DNA of 64,000 nt from Owenia fusiformis (lineage: Eukaryota; Annelida; Polychaeta; Sabellida; Oweniidae), in contig CAIIXF020000001.1 of NCBI GenBank assembly GCA_903813345.2, forward strand, positions 24,913,915 to 24,977,914, written 5' to 3'. Positions 1-14,977 of the stretch are shown here, piece by piece. Every line of letters begins with the position of its first letter. Within the stretch, counting starts at the first letter, position 1. The translations under genes were made by a program, and so were the position numbers. A model generated the notes under the pieces. It saw only the letters and a program-made list of their open reading frames with translations. It did no database searches and was not told the origin of the DNA.

Positions 1-3000
1 CAACTACGGCAGATACTACAGCAGCTGATGCTACAACTACAGTGGCTGACACAACTACAGCTGATGCTACAACAACAGTTGCTGATGCAACAACGGCTGA
101 TATTACAACAACAGTTGCTGACACAACTACAGTGGCTGACGCAACTACGGCAGATACTACAGCAGCTGATGCTACAACTACAGTGGCTGACACAACTACA
201 GCTGATGCAACAACAACAGTTGCTGATGCAACAACGGCTGATGTTACAACAACAGTAGCTGACACAACTACAGTGGCTGATGCAACTACGGCAGATACTA
301 CAGCAGCTGATGCTACAACAACATTAGCTGATGCAACAACGGCTGATGTTACAACAACAGTAGCTGATGCAACAACGGCTGATGTTACAACAACAGTAGC
401 TGACACAATTACAGTGGCTGAAACAACTACAGCAGATACTACAGCAGCTGATGCTACAACTACAGTGGCTGACACAACTGCAGCTGATGCTACAACAACA
501 GTTGCTGATGTAACAACAGCTGATGTTACAGCAACAGTTGCTGACACAACTACAGTGGCTGACGCAACTACGGCATATACTACAGCAGCTGATGCTACAA
601 CTACAGTGGCTGACACAACTTCAGCTGATGCTACTACAACAGTTGCTGATGCAACAACGGCTGATGTTACAACAACAGTAGCTGACACAACTACAGTGGC
701 TGACGCAACTACGGCAGATACTACAGCAGCTGATGCTACAACTACAGTGGCTGACACAACTACAGCTGATGCTACTACAACAGTTGCTGATGCAACAACG
801 GCTGATGTTACAACAACAGTTGCTGACACAACTACAGTGGCTGACGCAACTACGGCAGATACTACAGCAGCTGATGCTACAACAACACTAGCTGATGCAA
901 CAACGGCTGATGTTACAACAACAGTAGCTGGTGCAACAACGGCTGATGTTACAACAACAGTAGCTGACACAACTACAGTGGCTGACGCAACTACGGCAGA
1001 TACTACAGCAGCTGATGCTACAAGTACAGTGGCTGACACAACTACAGCTGATGCTGCAACAACGGCTGATGTTACAACAACAGTAGCTGATACAACTACA
1101 GCTGATGCTACTACAACAGTTGCTGATGCAACAACGGCTGATGTTACAACAACAGTTGCTGACACAACTACAGTGGCTGACGCAACTACGGCAGATACAA
1201 CAGCAGCTGATGCTACAACTACAGTGGCTGACACAACTACAGCTGATGCTACAACAACAGTTGCTGATGCAACAACGGCTGATGTTACAACGACAGTAGC
1301 TGACACAGCTACAGTGGCTGACGCAACTACGGCAGATTCAACAGCAGCTGATGCTACAACTACAGTGGCTGACACAACTTCAGCTGATGCTACAACTACA
1401 GTTGCTGATGCAACAACGGCTGATGTTACAACAACAGTTGCTGACACAACAACAGTTGCTGACGCAACTACGGCTGATGTTACAACAACAGTTGCTGACA
1501 CAACTACAGTGGCTGACGCAACTACGGCAGATACTACAGCAGCTGATGCTACAAGTACAGTTGATGCTACAAGTACAGCTGATGCTACAACAACAGTTGC
1601 TGATGCAACAACGGCTGATGTTACAACAACAATAGCTGACACAACTACAGTGGCTGACGCTACTACGGCAGATACAACAGCAGCTGATGCTACAACTACA
1701 GTCGCTGACACAACTTCAGCTGATGCTACAACTACAGTTGCTGATGCAACAACGGCTGATGTTACAACAACAGTTGCTGACACAACTACAGTTGCTGACG
1801 CAACTACGGCTGATGTAACAACAACAGTAGCTGACACAACTACAGTGGCTGACACAAATACGGCAGATACAACAGCAGCTGATGCTACAAGTACAGTGGC
1901 TGACACAACTACAGCTGATGCTACAACAACAGTTGCTGATGCAACAACGGCTGATGTTACAACAACAGTAGCTGACACAACTACAGTTGCTGATGCAACA
2001 GCGGCTGATGTTACAACAACAGTTGCTGACACAACTACAGTGGCTGACGCAACTACGGCATATACTACAGCAGCTGATGCTACAACTACAGTGGCTGACA
2101 CAACTACAGCTGATGCTGCAACAACAGTTGCTGATGCAACAACGGCTGATGTTACAACAACAGTAGCTGATACAACTACAGCTGATGCTACTACAACAGT
2201 TGCTGATGCAACAACGGCTGATGTTACAACAACAGTTGCTGACACAACTACAGTGGCTGACGCAACTACGGCAGATACAACAGCAGCTGATGCTACAACT
2301 ACAGTGGCTGACACAACTACAGGTGATGCTACAACAACAGTTGCTGATGCAACAACGGCTGATGTTACAACAACAGTAGCTGACACAGCTACAGTGGCTG
2401 ACGCAACTACGGCAGATACAACAGCAGCTGATGCTACAACTACAGTGGCTGACACAACTTCAGCTGATGCTACAACTACAGTTGCTGATGCAACAACGGC
2501 TGATGTTACAACAACAGTTGCTGACACAACAACAGTTGCTGACGCAACTACGGCTGATGTTACAACAACAGTTGCTGACACAACTACAGTGGCTGACGCA
2601 ACTACGGCAGATACTACAGCAGCTGATGCTACAAGTACAGTTGATGCTACAAGTACAGCTGATGCTACAACAACAGTTGCTGATGCAACAACGGCTGATG
2701 TTACAACAACAATAGCTGACACAACTACAGTGGCTGACGCTACTACGGCAGATACAACAGCAGCTGATGCTACAACTACAGTCGCTGACACAACTTCAGC
2801 TGATGCTACAACTACAGTTGCTGATGCAACAACGGCTGATGTTACAACAACAGTTGCTGACACAATTACAGTTGCTGACGCAACTACGGCTGATGTAACA
2901 ACAACAGTAGCTGACACAACTACAGTGGCTGACGCAAATACGGCAGATACAACAGCAGCTGATGCTACAAGTACAGTGGCTGACACAACTACAGCTGATG

Positions 3001-6000
3001 CTACAACAACAGTTGCTGATGCAACAACGGCTGATGTTACAACAACAGTAGCTGACACAACTACAGTTGCTGATGCAACAACGGCTGATGTTACAACAAC
3101 AGTTGCTGACACAACTACAGTTGCTGATGCAACAACGGCTGATGTTACAACAACAGTTGCTGACACAACAACAGTGGCTGACGCAACTACGGCAGATACA
3201 ACAGCAGCTGATGCTACAACTACAGTGGCTGACACAACTACAGCTGATGCTACAACAACAGTTGCTGATGCAACAACGGCTGATGTTACAACAACAGTAG
3301 CTGACACAGCTACAGTGGCTGACGCAACTACGGCAGATACAACAGCAGCTGATGCTACAACTACAGTGGCTGACACAACTTCAGCTGATGCTACAACAAC
3401 AGTTGCTGATGCAACAACGGCTGATGTTACAACAACAGTTGCTGACACAACTACAGTGGTTGACGCAACTACGGCAGATACATCAGCAGCTGATGCTACA
3501 ACTACAGTGGCTGACACAACTACAGCTGATGCTACAATAACAGTTTCTGATGCAACAACGGCTGATGTTACAACAACAGTTGCTGACACAACTACAGTGG
3601 CTGACGCAACTACGGCAGATACTACAGCAGCTGATGCTACAAGTACAGTGGCTGACACAACTACAGCTGATGCTGCAACAACAGTTGCTGATGCAACAAC
3701 GGCTGATGTTACAACAACAGTAGCTGATACAACTACAGCTGATGCTACTACAACAGTTGCTGATGCAACAACGGCTGATGTTACAACAACAGTTGCTGAC
3801 ACAACTACAGTGGCTGACGCAACTACGGCAGATACAACAGCAGCTGATGCTACAACTACAGTGGCTGACACAACTACAGCTGATGCTACAACAACAGTTG
3901 CTGATGCAACAACGGCTGATGTTACAACAACAGTAGCTGACACAGCTACAGTGGCTGACGCAACTACGGCAGATACAACAGCAGCTGATGCTACAACTAC
4001 AGTGGCTGACACAACTTCAGCTGATGCTACAACTACAGTTGCTGATGCAACAACGGCTGATGTTACAACAACAGTTGCTGACACAACAACAGTTGCTGAC
4101 GCAACTACGGCTGATGTTACAACAACAGTTGCTGACACAACTACAGTGGCTGAAGCAACTACGGCAGATACTACAGCAGCTGATGCTACAAGTACAGTTG
4201 ATGCTACAAGTACAGCTGATGCTACAACAACAGTTGCTGATGCAACAACGGCTGATGTTACAACAACAATAGCTGACACAACTACAGTAGCTGACGCTAC
4301 TACGGCAGATACAACAGCAGCTGATGCTACAACTACAGTCGCTGACACAACTTCAGCTGATGCTACAACTACAGTTGCTGATGCAACAACGGCTGATGTT
4401 ACAACAACAGTTGCTGACACAACTACAGTTGCTGACGCAACTACGGCTGATGTAACAACAACAGTAGCTGACACAACTACAGTGGCTGACGCAAATACGG
4501 CAGATACAACAGCAGCTGATGCTACAAGTACAGTGGCTGACACAACTACAGCTGATGCTACAACAACAGTTGCTGATGCAACAACGGCTGATGTTACAAC
4601 AACAGTAGCTGACACAACTACAGTTGCTGATAAAACAACGGCTGATGTTACAATAACAGTTGCTGACACAACTACAGTGGCTGACGCAACTACGGCATAT
4701 ACTACAGCAGCTGATGCTACAACTACAGTGGCTGACACAACTACAGCTGATGCTGCAACAACAGTTGCTGATGCAACAACGGCTGATGTTACAACAACAG
4801 TAGCTGATACAACTACAGCTGATGCTACTACAACAGTTGCTGATGCAACAACGGCTGATGTTACAACAACATTTGCTGACACAACTACAGTGGCTGACGC
4901 AACTACGGCAGATACAACAGCAGCTGATGCTACAACTACAGTGGCTGACACAACTACAGGTGATGCTACAACAACAGTTGCTGATGCAACAACGGCTGAT
5001 GTTACAACAACAATAGCTGACACAACTACAGTGGCTGACGCTACTACGGCAGATACAACAGCAGCTGATGCTACAAGTACAGTTGATTCTACAAGTACAG
5101 CTGATGCTACAACAACAGTTGCTGACACAACTACAGTGCCTGACGCAACTACGGCAGATATAACAGCAGCTGATGCTACAACTACAGTGGCTGACACAAC
5201 TACAGCTGATGCAACAACAACAGTTGCTGATGCAACAACGGCTGATGTAACAACAACAGTAGCTGACACAACTACAGTGGCTGACGCAACTACGGCAGAT
5301 ACAACAGCAGCTGATGCTACAACTACAGTGGCTGACACAACTACAGCTGATGCTACAACAACAGTTGCTGATGCAACAACGGCTGATGTTACAACAACAG
5401 TAGCTGACACAACTACAGTTGCTGATGCAACAACGGCTGATGTTACAACAACAGTTGCTGACACAACTACATTGGCTGACGCAACTACGGCAGATACTAC
5501 AGCAGCTGATGCTACAACTGCAGTGGCTGACACAACTACAGCTGATGCAACAACAACAGTTGCTGATGCAACAACGGCTGATGTAACAACAACAGTAGCT
5601 GACACAACTACAGTGGCTGACGCAACTACGGCAGATACAACAGCAGCTGATGCTACAACTACAGTGGCTGACACAACTACAGCTGATGCTACAACAACAG
5701 TTGCTGATGCAACAACGACTGATGTTACAACAACAGTAGCTGACACAACTACAGTTGCTGATGCAACAACGGCTGATGTTACAACAACAGTTGCTGACAC
5801 TACAACAGTGGCATACGCAACTACGGCAGATACTACAGCAGCTGATGCTACAAGTACAGTGGCTGACACAACTTCAGCTGATGCTACAACTACAGTTGCT
5901 GATGGAACAACGGCTGATGTTACAACAACAGTTGCTGACACAACAACAGTTGCTGACTCAACTACGGCTGATGTTACAACAACAGTTGCTGACACAACTA

Positions 6001-9000
6001 CAGTGGCTGACGCAACTACGGCAGATACTACAGCAGCTGATGCTACAAGTACAGTTGATGCTACAAGTACAGCTGATGCTACAACAACAGTTGCTGATGC
6101 AACAACGGCTGATGTTACAACAACAATAGCTGACACAACTACAGTGGCTGACGCTACTACGGCAGATACAACAGCAGCTGATGCTACAACTACAGTCGCT
6201 GACACAACTTCAGCTGATGCTACAACTACAGTTGCTGATGCAACAACGGCTGATGTTACAACAACAGTTGCTGACACAATTACAGTTGCTGACGCAACTA
6301 CGGCTGATGTAACAACAACAGTAGCTGACACAACTACAGTGGCTGACGCAAATACGGCAGATACAACAGCAGCTGATGCTACAAGTACAGTGGCTGACAC
6401 AACTACAGCTGATGCTACAACAACAGTTGCTGATGCAACAACGGCTGATGTTACAACAACAGTAGCTGACACAACTACAGTTGCTGATGCAACAACGGCT
6501 GATGTTACAACAACAGTTGCTGACACAACTACAGTTGCTGATGCAACAACGGCTGATGTTATAACAACAGTTGCTGACACAACAACAGTGGCTGACGCAA
6601 CTACGGCAGATACTACAGCAGCTGATGCTACAACTACAGTGGCTGACACAACTACAGCTGATGCTACAACAACAGTTGCCGATGCAACAACGGCTGATGT
6701 TACAACAACAGTAGCTGACACAGCTACAGTGGCTGACGCAACTACGGCAGATACAACAGCAGCTGATGCTACAACTACAGTGGCTGACACAACTTCAGCT
6801 GATGCTACAACTACAGTTGCTGATGCAACAGCGGCTGATGTTACAACAACAGTTGCTGACACAACTACAGTTGCTGACGCAACTACGGCTGATGTTGCAA
6901 CAACAGTTGCTGACACAACTACAGTGGCTGACGCAACTACGGCAGATACTACAGCAGCTGATGCTACAAGTACAGTTGATTCTACAAGTACAGCTGATGC
7001 TACAACAACAGTTGCTGACACAACTACAGTGCCTGACGCAACTACGGCAGATACAACAGCAGCTGATGCTACAACTACAGTGGCTGACACAACTTCAGCT
7101 GATGCTACAACTACAGTTGCTGATGCAACAACGGCTGGTGTTACAACAACAGTAGCTGACACAACTACAGTGACTGACACAACTACAGCATATACAACAG
7201 AAGCTGATGCTACAACTACATTGGCTGACACAACTTCAGCTGATGCTACAACACCAGTTGCTGATGCAACAACGGCTGATGTTACAACAACAGTTGCTGA
7301 CACAACTACAGTGCCTGACGCAACTACGGCAGATACAACAGCAGCTGATGCTACAACTACAGTGGCTGACACAACTTCAGCTGATGCTACAACTACAGTT
7401 GCTGATGCAACAGCGGCTGATGTTACAACAACAGTTGCTGACACAACTACAGTTGCTGACGCAACTACGGCTGATGTTGCAACAACAGTTGCTGACACAA
7501 CTACAGTGGCTGACGCAACTACGGCAGATACTACAGCAGCTGATGCTACAAGTACAGTTGATTCTACAAGTACAGCTGATGCTACAACAACAGTTGCTGA
7601 TGCAACAACGGCTGATGTTACAACAACAATAGCTGACACAACTACAGTGGCTGACGCAACTACGGCAGATACAACAGCAGCTGATGCTACAACTACAGTC
7701 GCTGACACAACTTCAGCTGATGCTACAACTACAGTTGCTGATGCAACAACGGCTGATGTTACAACAACAGTTGCTGACACAACTACATTGGCTGACGCAA
7801 CTACGGCAGATACTACAGCAGCTGATGCTACAACTGCAGTGGCTGACACAACTACAGCTGATGCAACAACAACAGTTGCTGATGCAACAACGGCTGATGT
7901 AACAACAACAGTAGCTGACACAACTACAGTGGCTGACGCAACTACGGCAGATACAACAGCAGCTGATGCTACAACTACAGTGGCTGACACAACTACAGCT
8001 GATGCTACAACAACAGTTGCTGATGCAACAACGGCTGATGTTATAACAACAGTAGCTGACACAACTACAGTTGCTGATGCAACAACGGCTGATGTTACAA
8101 CAACAGTTGCTGACACTACAACAGTGGCATACGCAACTACGGCAGATACTACAGCAGCTGATGCTACAAGTACAGTGGCTGACACAACCACAGCTGATGC
8201 TACAACAACAGTTGCTGATGCAACAACGGCTGATGTTACAACAACAGAAGCTGACACAACTACAGTGGCTGACGCAACTACGGCAGATACAACAGCAGCT
8301 GATGCTACAACTACAGTGGCTGACACAACCTCAGCTGATGCTACAACTACAGTGGCTGACACAACTACAGCTGATGCTTCAACATCAGTTGCTGATGCAA
8401 CAACAGCTGATGTTACAACAACAGTAGCTGACACAACTACAGTTGCTGACGCAACTACGGCAGATACTACAGCAGCTGATGCTACAACTACAGTGGCTGA
8501 CACAACTACAGCTGATGCTACAACAACAGTTGCTGATGCAACAACGGCTGATGTTACAACAACAGTAGCTGAGACAACTACAGTGGCTGACACAATTACC
8601 GCAGATACTACAGCAGCTGATGCTACAACTACAGTGGCTGACACAACTACAGCTGATGCTACTACAACAGTTGCTGATGCAACAACGGCTGATGTTACAA
8701 CAACAGTTGCTGACACAACTACAGTGGCTGACGCAACTACGGTAGATACAACAGCAGCTGATGCTACAACTACAGTGGCTGACACAACTTCAGCTGATGC
8801 TACAACAACAGTTGCTGATGCAACAACAGCTGATATTACAACAACAGTAGCTTACACAACCACAGTGGCTGACGCAACTACGGCAGACACTACAGCAGCT
8901 GATGCTGCAACTACAGTGGCTGACACAACTACAGCTGATGCTACAACAACAGTTGCTGATGCAACAACGGCTGATGTTACAACAACAATAGCTGACACAA

Positions 9001-12000
9001 CTACAGTGGCTGACGCAACTACGGCAGATACAACAGCAGCTGATGCTACAGGTACAGTCGCTGACACAACTACAGCTGATGCCACAACAACAGCTGCTGA
9101 TGCATTAACAGCTGATATTACAACAACAGTAGCTGACACAACTACAGTGGCTGACGCAACTACGGCAGATACTACAGCAGCTGATGCTACAACAACACTT
9201 GCTGATGCAACAACGGCTGATGTTACAACAACAGTAGCTGATGCAACTACAGTGGCTGACGCAACTACGGTAGATACTACAGCAGCTGATGCTACAACTA
9301 CAGTGGCTGACACAACTACAGCTGATTCTACAACAACAGTTGCTGATGCAACAACGGCTGATGTTACAACAACAGTAGCTGACACAACTACAGTGACTGA
9401 CACAACTACAGCATATACAACAGCAGCTGATGCTACAACTACATTGGCTGACACAACTTCAGCTGATGCTACAACACCAGTTGCTGATGCAACAACGGCT
9501 GATGTTACAACAACAGTTGCTGACACAACTACAGGGCCTAACGCAACTACGGCAGATACAACAGCAGCTGATGCTACAACTACAGTGGCTGACACAACTA
9601 CAGCTGATGCTACAACAACAGTTGCTGATGCAACAACGGCTGATGTTACAACAACAGTAGCTGACACAACTACAGCAGATACAACAGCAGCTGATGCTAC
9701 AACTACAGTGGCTGACACAGCTTCAGCTGATGCTACAACAACAGTTGCTGATGCAACAACGGCTGATGTTACAACAACAGTTGCTGACACAACTACAGTG
9801 GCTGACGCAACTACGGCAGATACTACAGCAGCTGATGCTACATATACAGTGGCTGACACAACTACAGCTGATGCTACAACAACAGTTGCTGATGCAACAA
9901 CGGCTGATGTAACAACAACAGTAGCTGACACAACTACAGTGGCTGGCGCAACTACGGCAGATACAACAGCAGCTGATGCTACAAGTACAGTGGCTGACAC
10001 AACTACAGCTGATGCTACAACAACAGTTGATGATGCAACAACAGCTGATATTACAACAACGGTAGATTACACAACCACAGTGGCTGACGCAACTACGGCA
10101 GATACTACAGCAGCTGATGCTACAACTACAGTGGCTGACACAACTAAAGCTGATGCTACAACAACAGTTGCTGATGCAACAACGGCTGATGTTACAACAA
10201 CAGTAGCTGACACAACCACAGTGGCTGATGCAACTACGGCAGATACTACAGCAGCTGATGCTACAAGTACAGTGGCTGACACAACTACAGCTGATGCCAC
10301 AGCAACAGCTGCTGATGCATTAACAGCTGATATTACAACAACAGTAGCTGACACAACTACAATGGCTGACGCAACTACGGCAGATACTACAGCAGCTGAT
10401 GCTACAACAACACTTGCTGATGCAACAACGGCTGATGTTACAACAACAGTAGCTGATGCAACTACAGTGGCTGACGCAACTACGGTAGATACTACAGCAG
10501 CTGATGCTACAACTACAGTGGCTGACACGACTACAGCTGATTCTACAACAACAGTTGCTGATGCAACACCGGCTGGTGTTACAACAACAGTAGCTGACAC
10601 AACTACAGTGACTGACACAACTACAGCATATACAACAGCAGCTGATGCTACAACTACATTGGCTGACACAACTTCAGCTGATGCTACAACACCAGTTGCT
10701 GATGCAACAACGGCTGATGTTACAACAACAGTTGCTGACACAACTACAGTGCCTGACGCAACTACGGCAGATACTACAGCAGCTGATGCTACAACTACAG
10801 TGGCTGACACAACTACAGCTGATGCTACAACAACAGTTGCTGATGCAACAACGGCTGATGTTACAACAACAGTAGCTGACACAACTACAGCAGATACAAC
10901 AGCAGCTGATGCTGCAACTACAGTGGCTGACACAACTTCAGCTGATGCTACAACAACAGTTGCTGATGCAACAACGGCTGATGTTACAACAACAGTTGCT
11001 GACACAACTACAGTGGCTGACGCAACTACGGCAGATACTACAGCAGCTGATGCTACATCTTCAGTGGCTGACACAACTACAGCTGATGCTACAACAACAG
11101 TTGCTGATGCAACAACGGCTGATGTAAAAACAACAGTAGCTGACACAACTACAGTGGCTGTCGCAACTACGGCAGATACAACAGCAGCTGATGCTACAAC
11201 TACAGTGGCTGAGACAACTACAGCTGATGCTACAACAACAGTTGCTGATGCAACAACGGCTGATGTTACAACAACAGTGGCTGACACAACTACAGTGGCT
11301 GACGCAACTACAGTGGCTGACGCAACTACGGCAGATACTACAACAGCTGATGCTACAAGTACAGTGGCTGACACAACTACAGCTGATGCTACAACAACAG
11401 TTGCTGATGCAACAACGGCTGATGTTACAACAACAGTAGCTGACACAACTACAGTGGCTGACGCAATTACGGCAGATACTACAGCAGCTGATGCTACAAC
11501 TACAGTAGCTGACACAACTACAGTGGCTGACACAACTACAGCAGATACAACAGCAGCTGATGCTACAACTACAGTGGCTGACACAACTTCAGCTGATGCT
11601 ACAACAACAGTTGCTGATGCAACAACGGCTGATGTTACAACAACAGTTGCTGACACAACTACAGTGGCTGACGCAACTACGGCACATACTACAGCAGCTG
11701 ATGCTACAACTACAGTGGCTGACACAACTACAGCTGATGCTACAACAACAGTTGCTGATGCAACAACGGCTGATGTTACAACAACAGTAGCTGACACAAC
11801 TACAGTGGCTGAGGCAACTACGGCAGATACAACAGCAGTTGATGCTACAACTACAGTGGCTGACACAACTTCAGCTGATGCTACAACTACAGTGGCTGAC
11901 ACAACTACAGCTGATGCTACAACAACAGTTGCTGATGCAACAACGGCTGATGTTACAACAACAATAGCTGACACAACTACTGTGGCTGACGCAACTACGG

Positions 12001-13480
12001 CAGATACAACAGCAGCTGATGCTACAACTACAGTCGCTGACACAACTTCAGCTGATGCTACAACTACAGTTGCTGATGCAACAACGGCTGATGTTACAAC
12101 AACAGTTGCTGACACAACTACAGTGGCAGACGCAACTACGGCAGATACTACAGCAGCTGATGCTACAACTGCAGTGGCTGACACAACTACAGCTGATGCT
12201 ACAACAACAGTTGCTGATGCAACAACGGCTTATGTAACAACAACAGTAGCTGACACAACTACAGTGGCTGACGCAAATACGGCAGATACAACAGCAGCTG
12301 ATGCTACAACTACAGTGGCTGACACAACTACAGCTGATGCTACAACAACAGTTGCTGATGCAACAACGGCTGATGTTATAACAACTGTAGCTGACACAAC
12401 TACAGTTGCTGATGCAACAACGGCTGATGTTACAACAACAGTTGCTGACACAACAACAGTGGCTGACGCAACTACGGCAGATACTACAGCAGCTGATGCT
12501 ACAAGTACAGTGGCTGACACAACTACAGCTGATGCTACAACAACAGTTGCTGATGCAACAACGGCTGATGTTACAACAACAGTAGCTGACACAACTACAG
12601 TGGCTGACGCAACTACGGTAGATACAACAGCAGCTGATGCTACAACTACAGTGGCTGACACAACCTCAGCTGATGCTACAACTACAGTGGCTGACACAAC
12701 TACAGCTGATGCTTCAACATCAGTTGCTGATGCAACAACGGCTGATGTTACAACAACAGCAGCTGACACAACTACAGTGGCTGTAGCAACTACGGTAGAT
12801 ACTACAGCAGCTGATGCTACAACTACAGTGGCTGACACAACTACAGCTGATGCTACAACAACAGTTGCTGATGCAACAACGGCTGATGTTACAACAACAG
12901 TAGCTGACACAACTACAGTGGCTGAATCAATTACGACAGATACTACAGCAGCTGATGCTACAACTACAGTGGCTGACACAACCACAGCTGATGCTACAAC
13001 AACAGTTGCTGACACAACTACAGTGGCTGCTGCAACTACGGCAGATACTACAGGAGCTGATGCTACAACTACAGTGGCTGACACAACTTCAGCTGATGCT
13101 ACAACTACAGTGGCTGACACAACTACAGCTGATGCTACAACAACAGTTGCTGATGCAACAACGGCTGATGTTACAACAACAGTAGCTGACACAACTACAG
13201 TGGCTGACGCAACTATGGCAGATACAACAGCAGCTGATGCTACAACTACAGTGGCTGACACAACTTCAGCTGATGCTACAACAACAGTTGCTGATGCAAC
13301 AACGGCTGATGTTACAACAACAATAGCTGACACAACTACAGTGGCTGACGCAACTACGGCAGATACTACAGCAGCTGATGCTTCAACTACAGTGGCTGAC
13401 ACAACTACTGCTGATGCTACAACAACAGTTGCTGATGCAACAACGGCTGATGTTACAACAACAGTTGCTGACACAACTAC
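1..13480 (+). repeat. Array 1: 141-bp coding minisatellite
   Basis: Tandem array with a basic period of 141 bp (47 codons), about 95 units by length. Many units carry small in-frame insertions or deletions in multiples of 3 bp, so the frame is never lost. Larger blocks are repeated within it. The block around 1105-1635 recurs 1,080 bp downstream at 2185-2715, a similar block recurs at 3742-4272 and 4822-5016, and 9430-9912 recurs 1,215 bp downstream at 10645-11127. The dominant variants differ from array 2, so the two arrays have been homogenised separately. Confidence 0.93.
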
Positions 13481-13533
13481 AGGTGATTCTACAACAACGT
13501 CCAATCCTACGACTATGGTTCCTGTAACAACTG
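1..13533 (+). CDS. Upstream mucin-repeat exon, 5' partial
   Basis: One uninterrupted reading frame (codons start at position 3) runs from the window edge through the whole stretch. It encodes a Thr/Ala/Asp/Val repeat of 47 residues with submotifs such as [12 protein letters not shown] and [12 protein letters not shown]. The last residues (TTTSNPTTMVPVTT) leave the repeat, and then ACTG|GTATGT gives a strong splice donor that leaves one base of a codon (phase 1). Without splicing the frame would add about 24 unrelated residues and stop at 13605-13607. No start codon, signal peptide or acceptor is visible, so the 5' end lies outside the window. The product should be an extracellular O-glycosylated mucin stretch. 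The phase fits the acceptor at 25702, so this may be an upstream exon of the large gene. It may equally be a duplicate that lost its C-terminal exons. It favours TTSADA variants, whereas the downstream array favours TTAADA. Confidence 0.7.
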
Positions 13534-14977
13534 GTATGTACTGTTGCATGACTATTTTCACCAAATTAAAGTTTGGGTGCACATACATATCAATGACTGC
13601 AGCATAAAAGCAGAACTACTGAATAGATTCTTATTGCATTGGCGTCTGAAAGGGGAGGGCGTTGGGGGCGTTAGTTTTTATTATTGGGAATGTTGTGTTG
13701 AGATATGTTCAGAATGCACCAGAGAGGGTCTAAATTTTTTATTTTCTGTGGGGCATCCACGCTTCACGCACGACCCGGCCATATCCAAAAGTCACCCACT
13801 CCCTTGGAAAATCCTTCTGACGTCCATGTTATGGTTATATATTTTACACTGTGGCTAGTCGATATATGTGGATGCAGTCAGGCACATGTAATGTTTCGTG
13901 AGTGCCCGCCTCTGTACTTTTCAATTGAAGAATTTTGCACTTCTGTTTAAATACTCTATATTTACTCATCCGTTTATATCATACTTCATTGATTTACAAA
14001 ACCAATGGTACGCTATTAAACACATTCTCTGATATTTTTACGGAGAATAGATAACTCAAACGAGTTCACTCGACCAGTTTTATCATCTCGCTCATAGCTG
14101 TGAGGAGGTATGTATAATTTGCCATAGGTTTACCTTATAATGGGGAATAAAAATTCAAGTAATACAATTATTTCACATACACAAATATGTCTGTGTGAAG
14201 TAAAATACAAATACAATGCGTTTTATAATATTTTTGGCGTTATGGTATGAAATATCCGCTTTAAAAAAGTAATTTAATTATGATGTATCATGTGGATTAG
14301 TAGACGTTCTTAATGGATTCAATGAACAGACTGGCTAGGTTTTAATTGAATCATTTTGAATGTGTGTATTTTTAATATTTTAATCCACAGTGTCCAAAAA
14401 CAATAATAATGCTATATTGGTAATTGGAAAGATTCCACTTACCACGATTTCAAAAAAAATTGTAAATAGATAATATTATTCTTGAATTTGGGTCATTTGT
14501 TTCAAGGAATCTGTAGGCTCATTCAGCTGAGCTGACAAAATCATCAAGATTTACGGATGGTCCATCTGTTGGCCAAGTCGGTATTTATTTACTTATCTGA
14601 TCTTGAATTATTACCACCTTGTACAATCCAATGCATCATCACTGATATTATGCTAAGTTATTCAGCGGTTCCGAGATTCCCATAATACCTACGCTACCTA
14701 TTATAAGGGTATCGCGAAACCTTATTGATTGACAAAATCGCATGGACACGACCTGTGACTTCAGGCTGATTGACCAATCAAAACGTTATCTGATCTGATC
14801 GAGTGTTTCTTGAGAGTTACAATATATTATGTTATTAAATGTACATTGGTATGTAAGCAGTCATTAATACTCGTATAAATGATATCATGCAATTCAATGT
14901 TGATTCAAAATCAAAACTGAATTCGCGATGGAAATGCACGAAGACCTAGTCCGGCAATGTAGGGCCGTCATTGATTG
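13534..14977. other. Non-coding flank after array 1
   Basis: No supported gene. It begins with the splice donor of the upstream repeat exon. Positions 13640-13830 are richer in GC than the surroundings and may be transposon residue. The rest is AT-rich. The short open frames at 13544-13950 show no recognisable protein and overlap the left arm of an inverted repeat. Confidence 0.6.
13831..13917 (+). repeat. Outer inverted repeat, left arm
   Basis: This ~87-bp stretch includes ACTGTGGCTAGTCGAT and matches, with scattered mismatches, the reverse complement of 18440-18518. The pair encloses the 14978-17710 element. It could be the ends of a larger decayed transposon into which that element inserted, or two unrelated copies of a dispersed repeat. 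Confidence 0.6.

Noticed and set aside
13544-13950. Two overlapping frames (104 and 81 codons) after array 1
   Set aside because: They begin beyond the splice donor and overlap an inverted-repeat arm. The sequence has no recognisable protein features.
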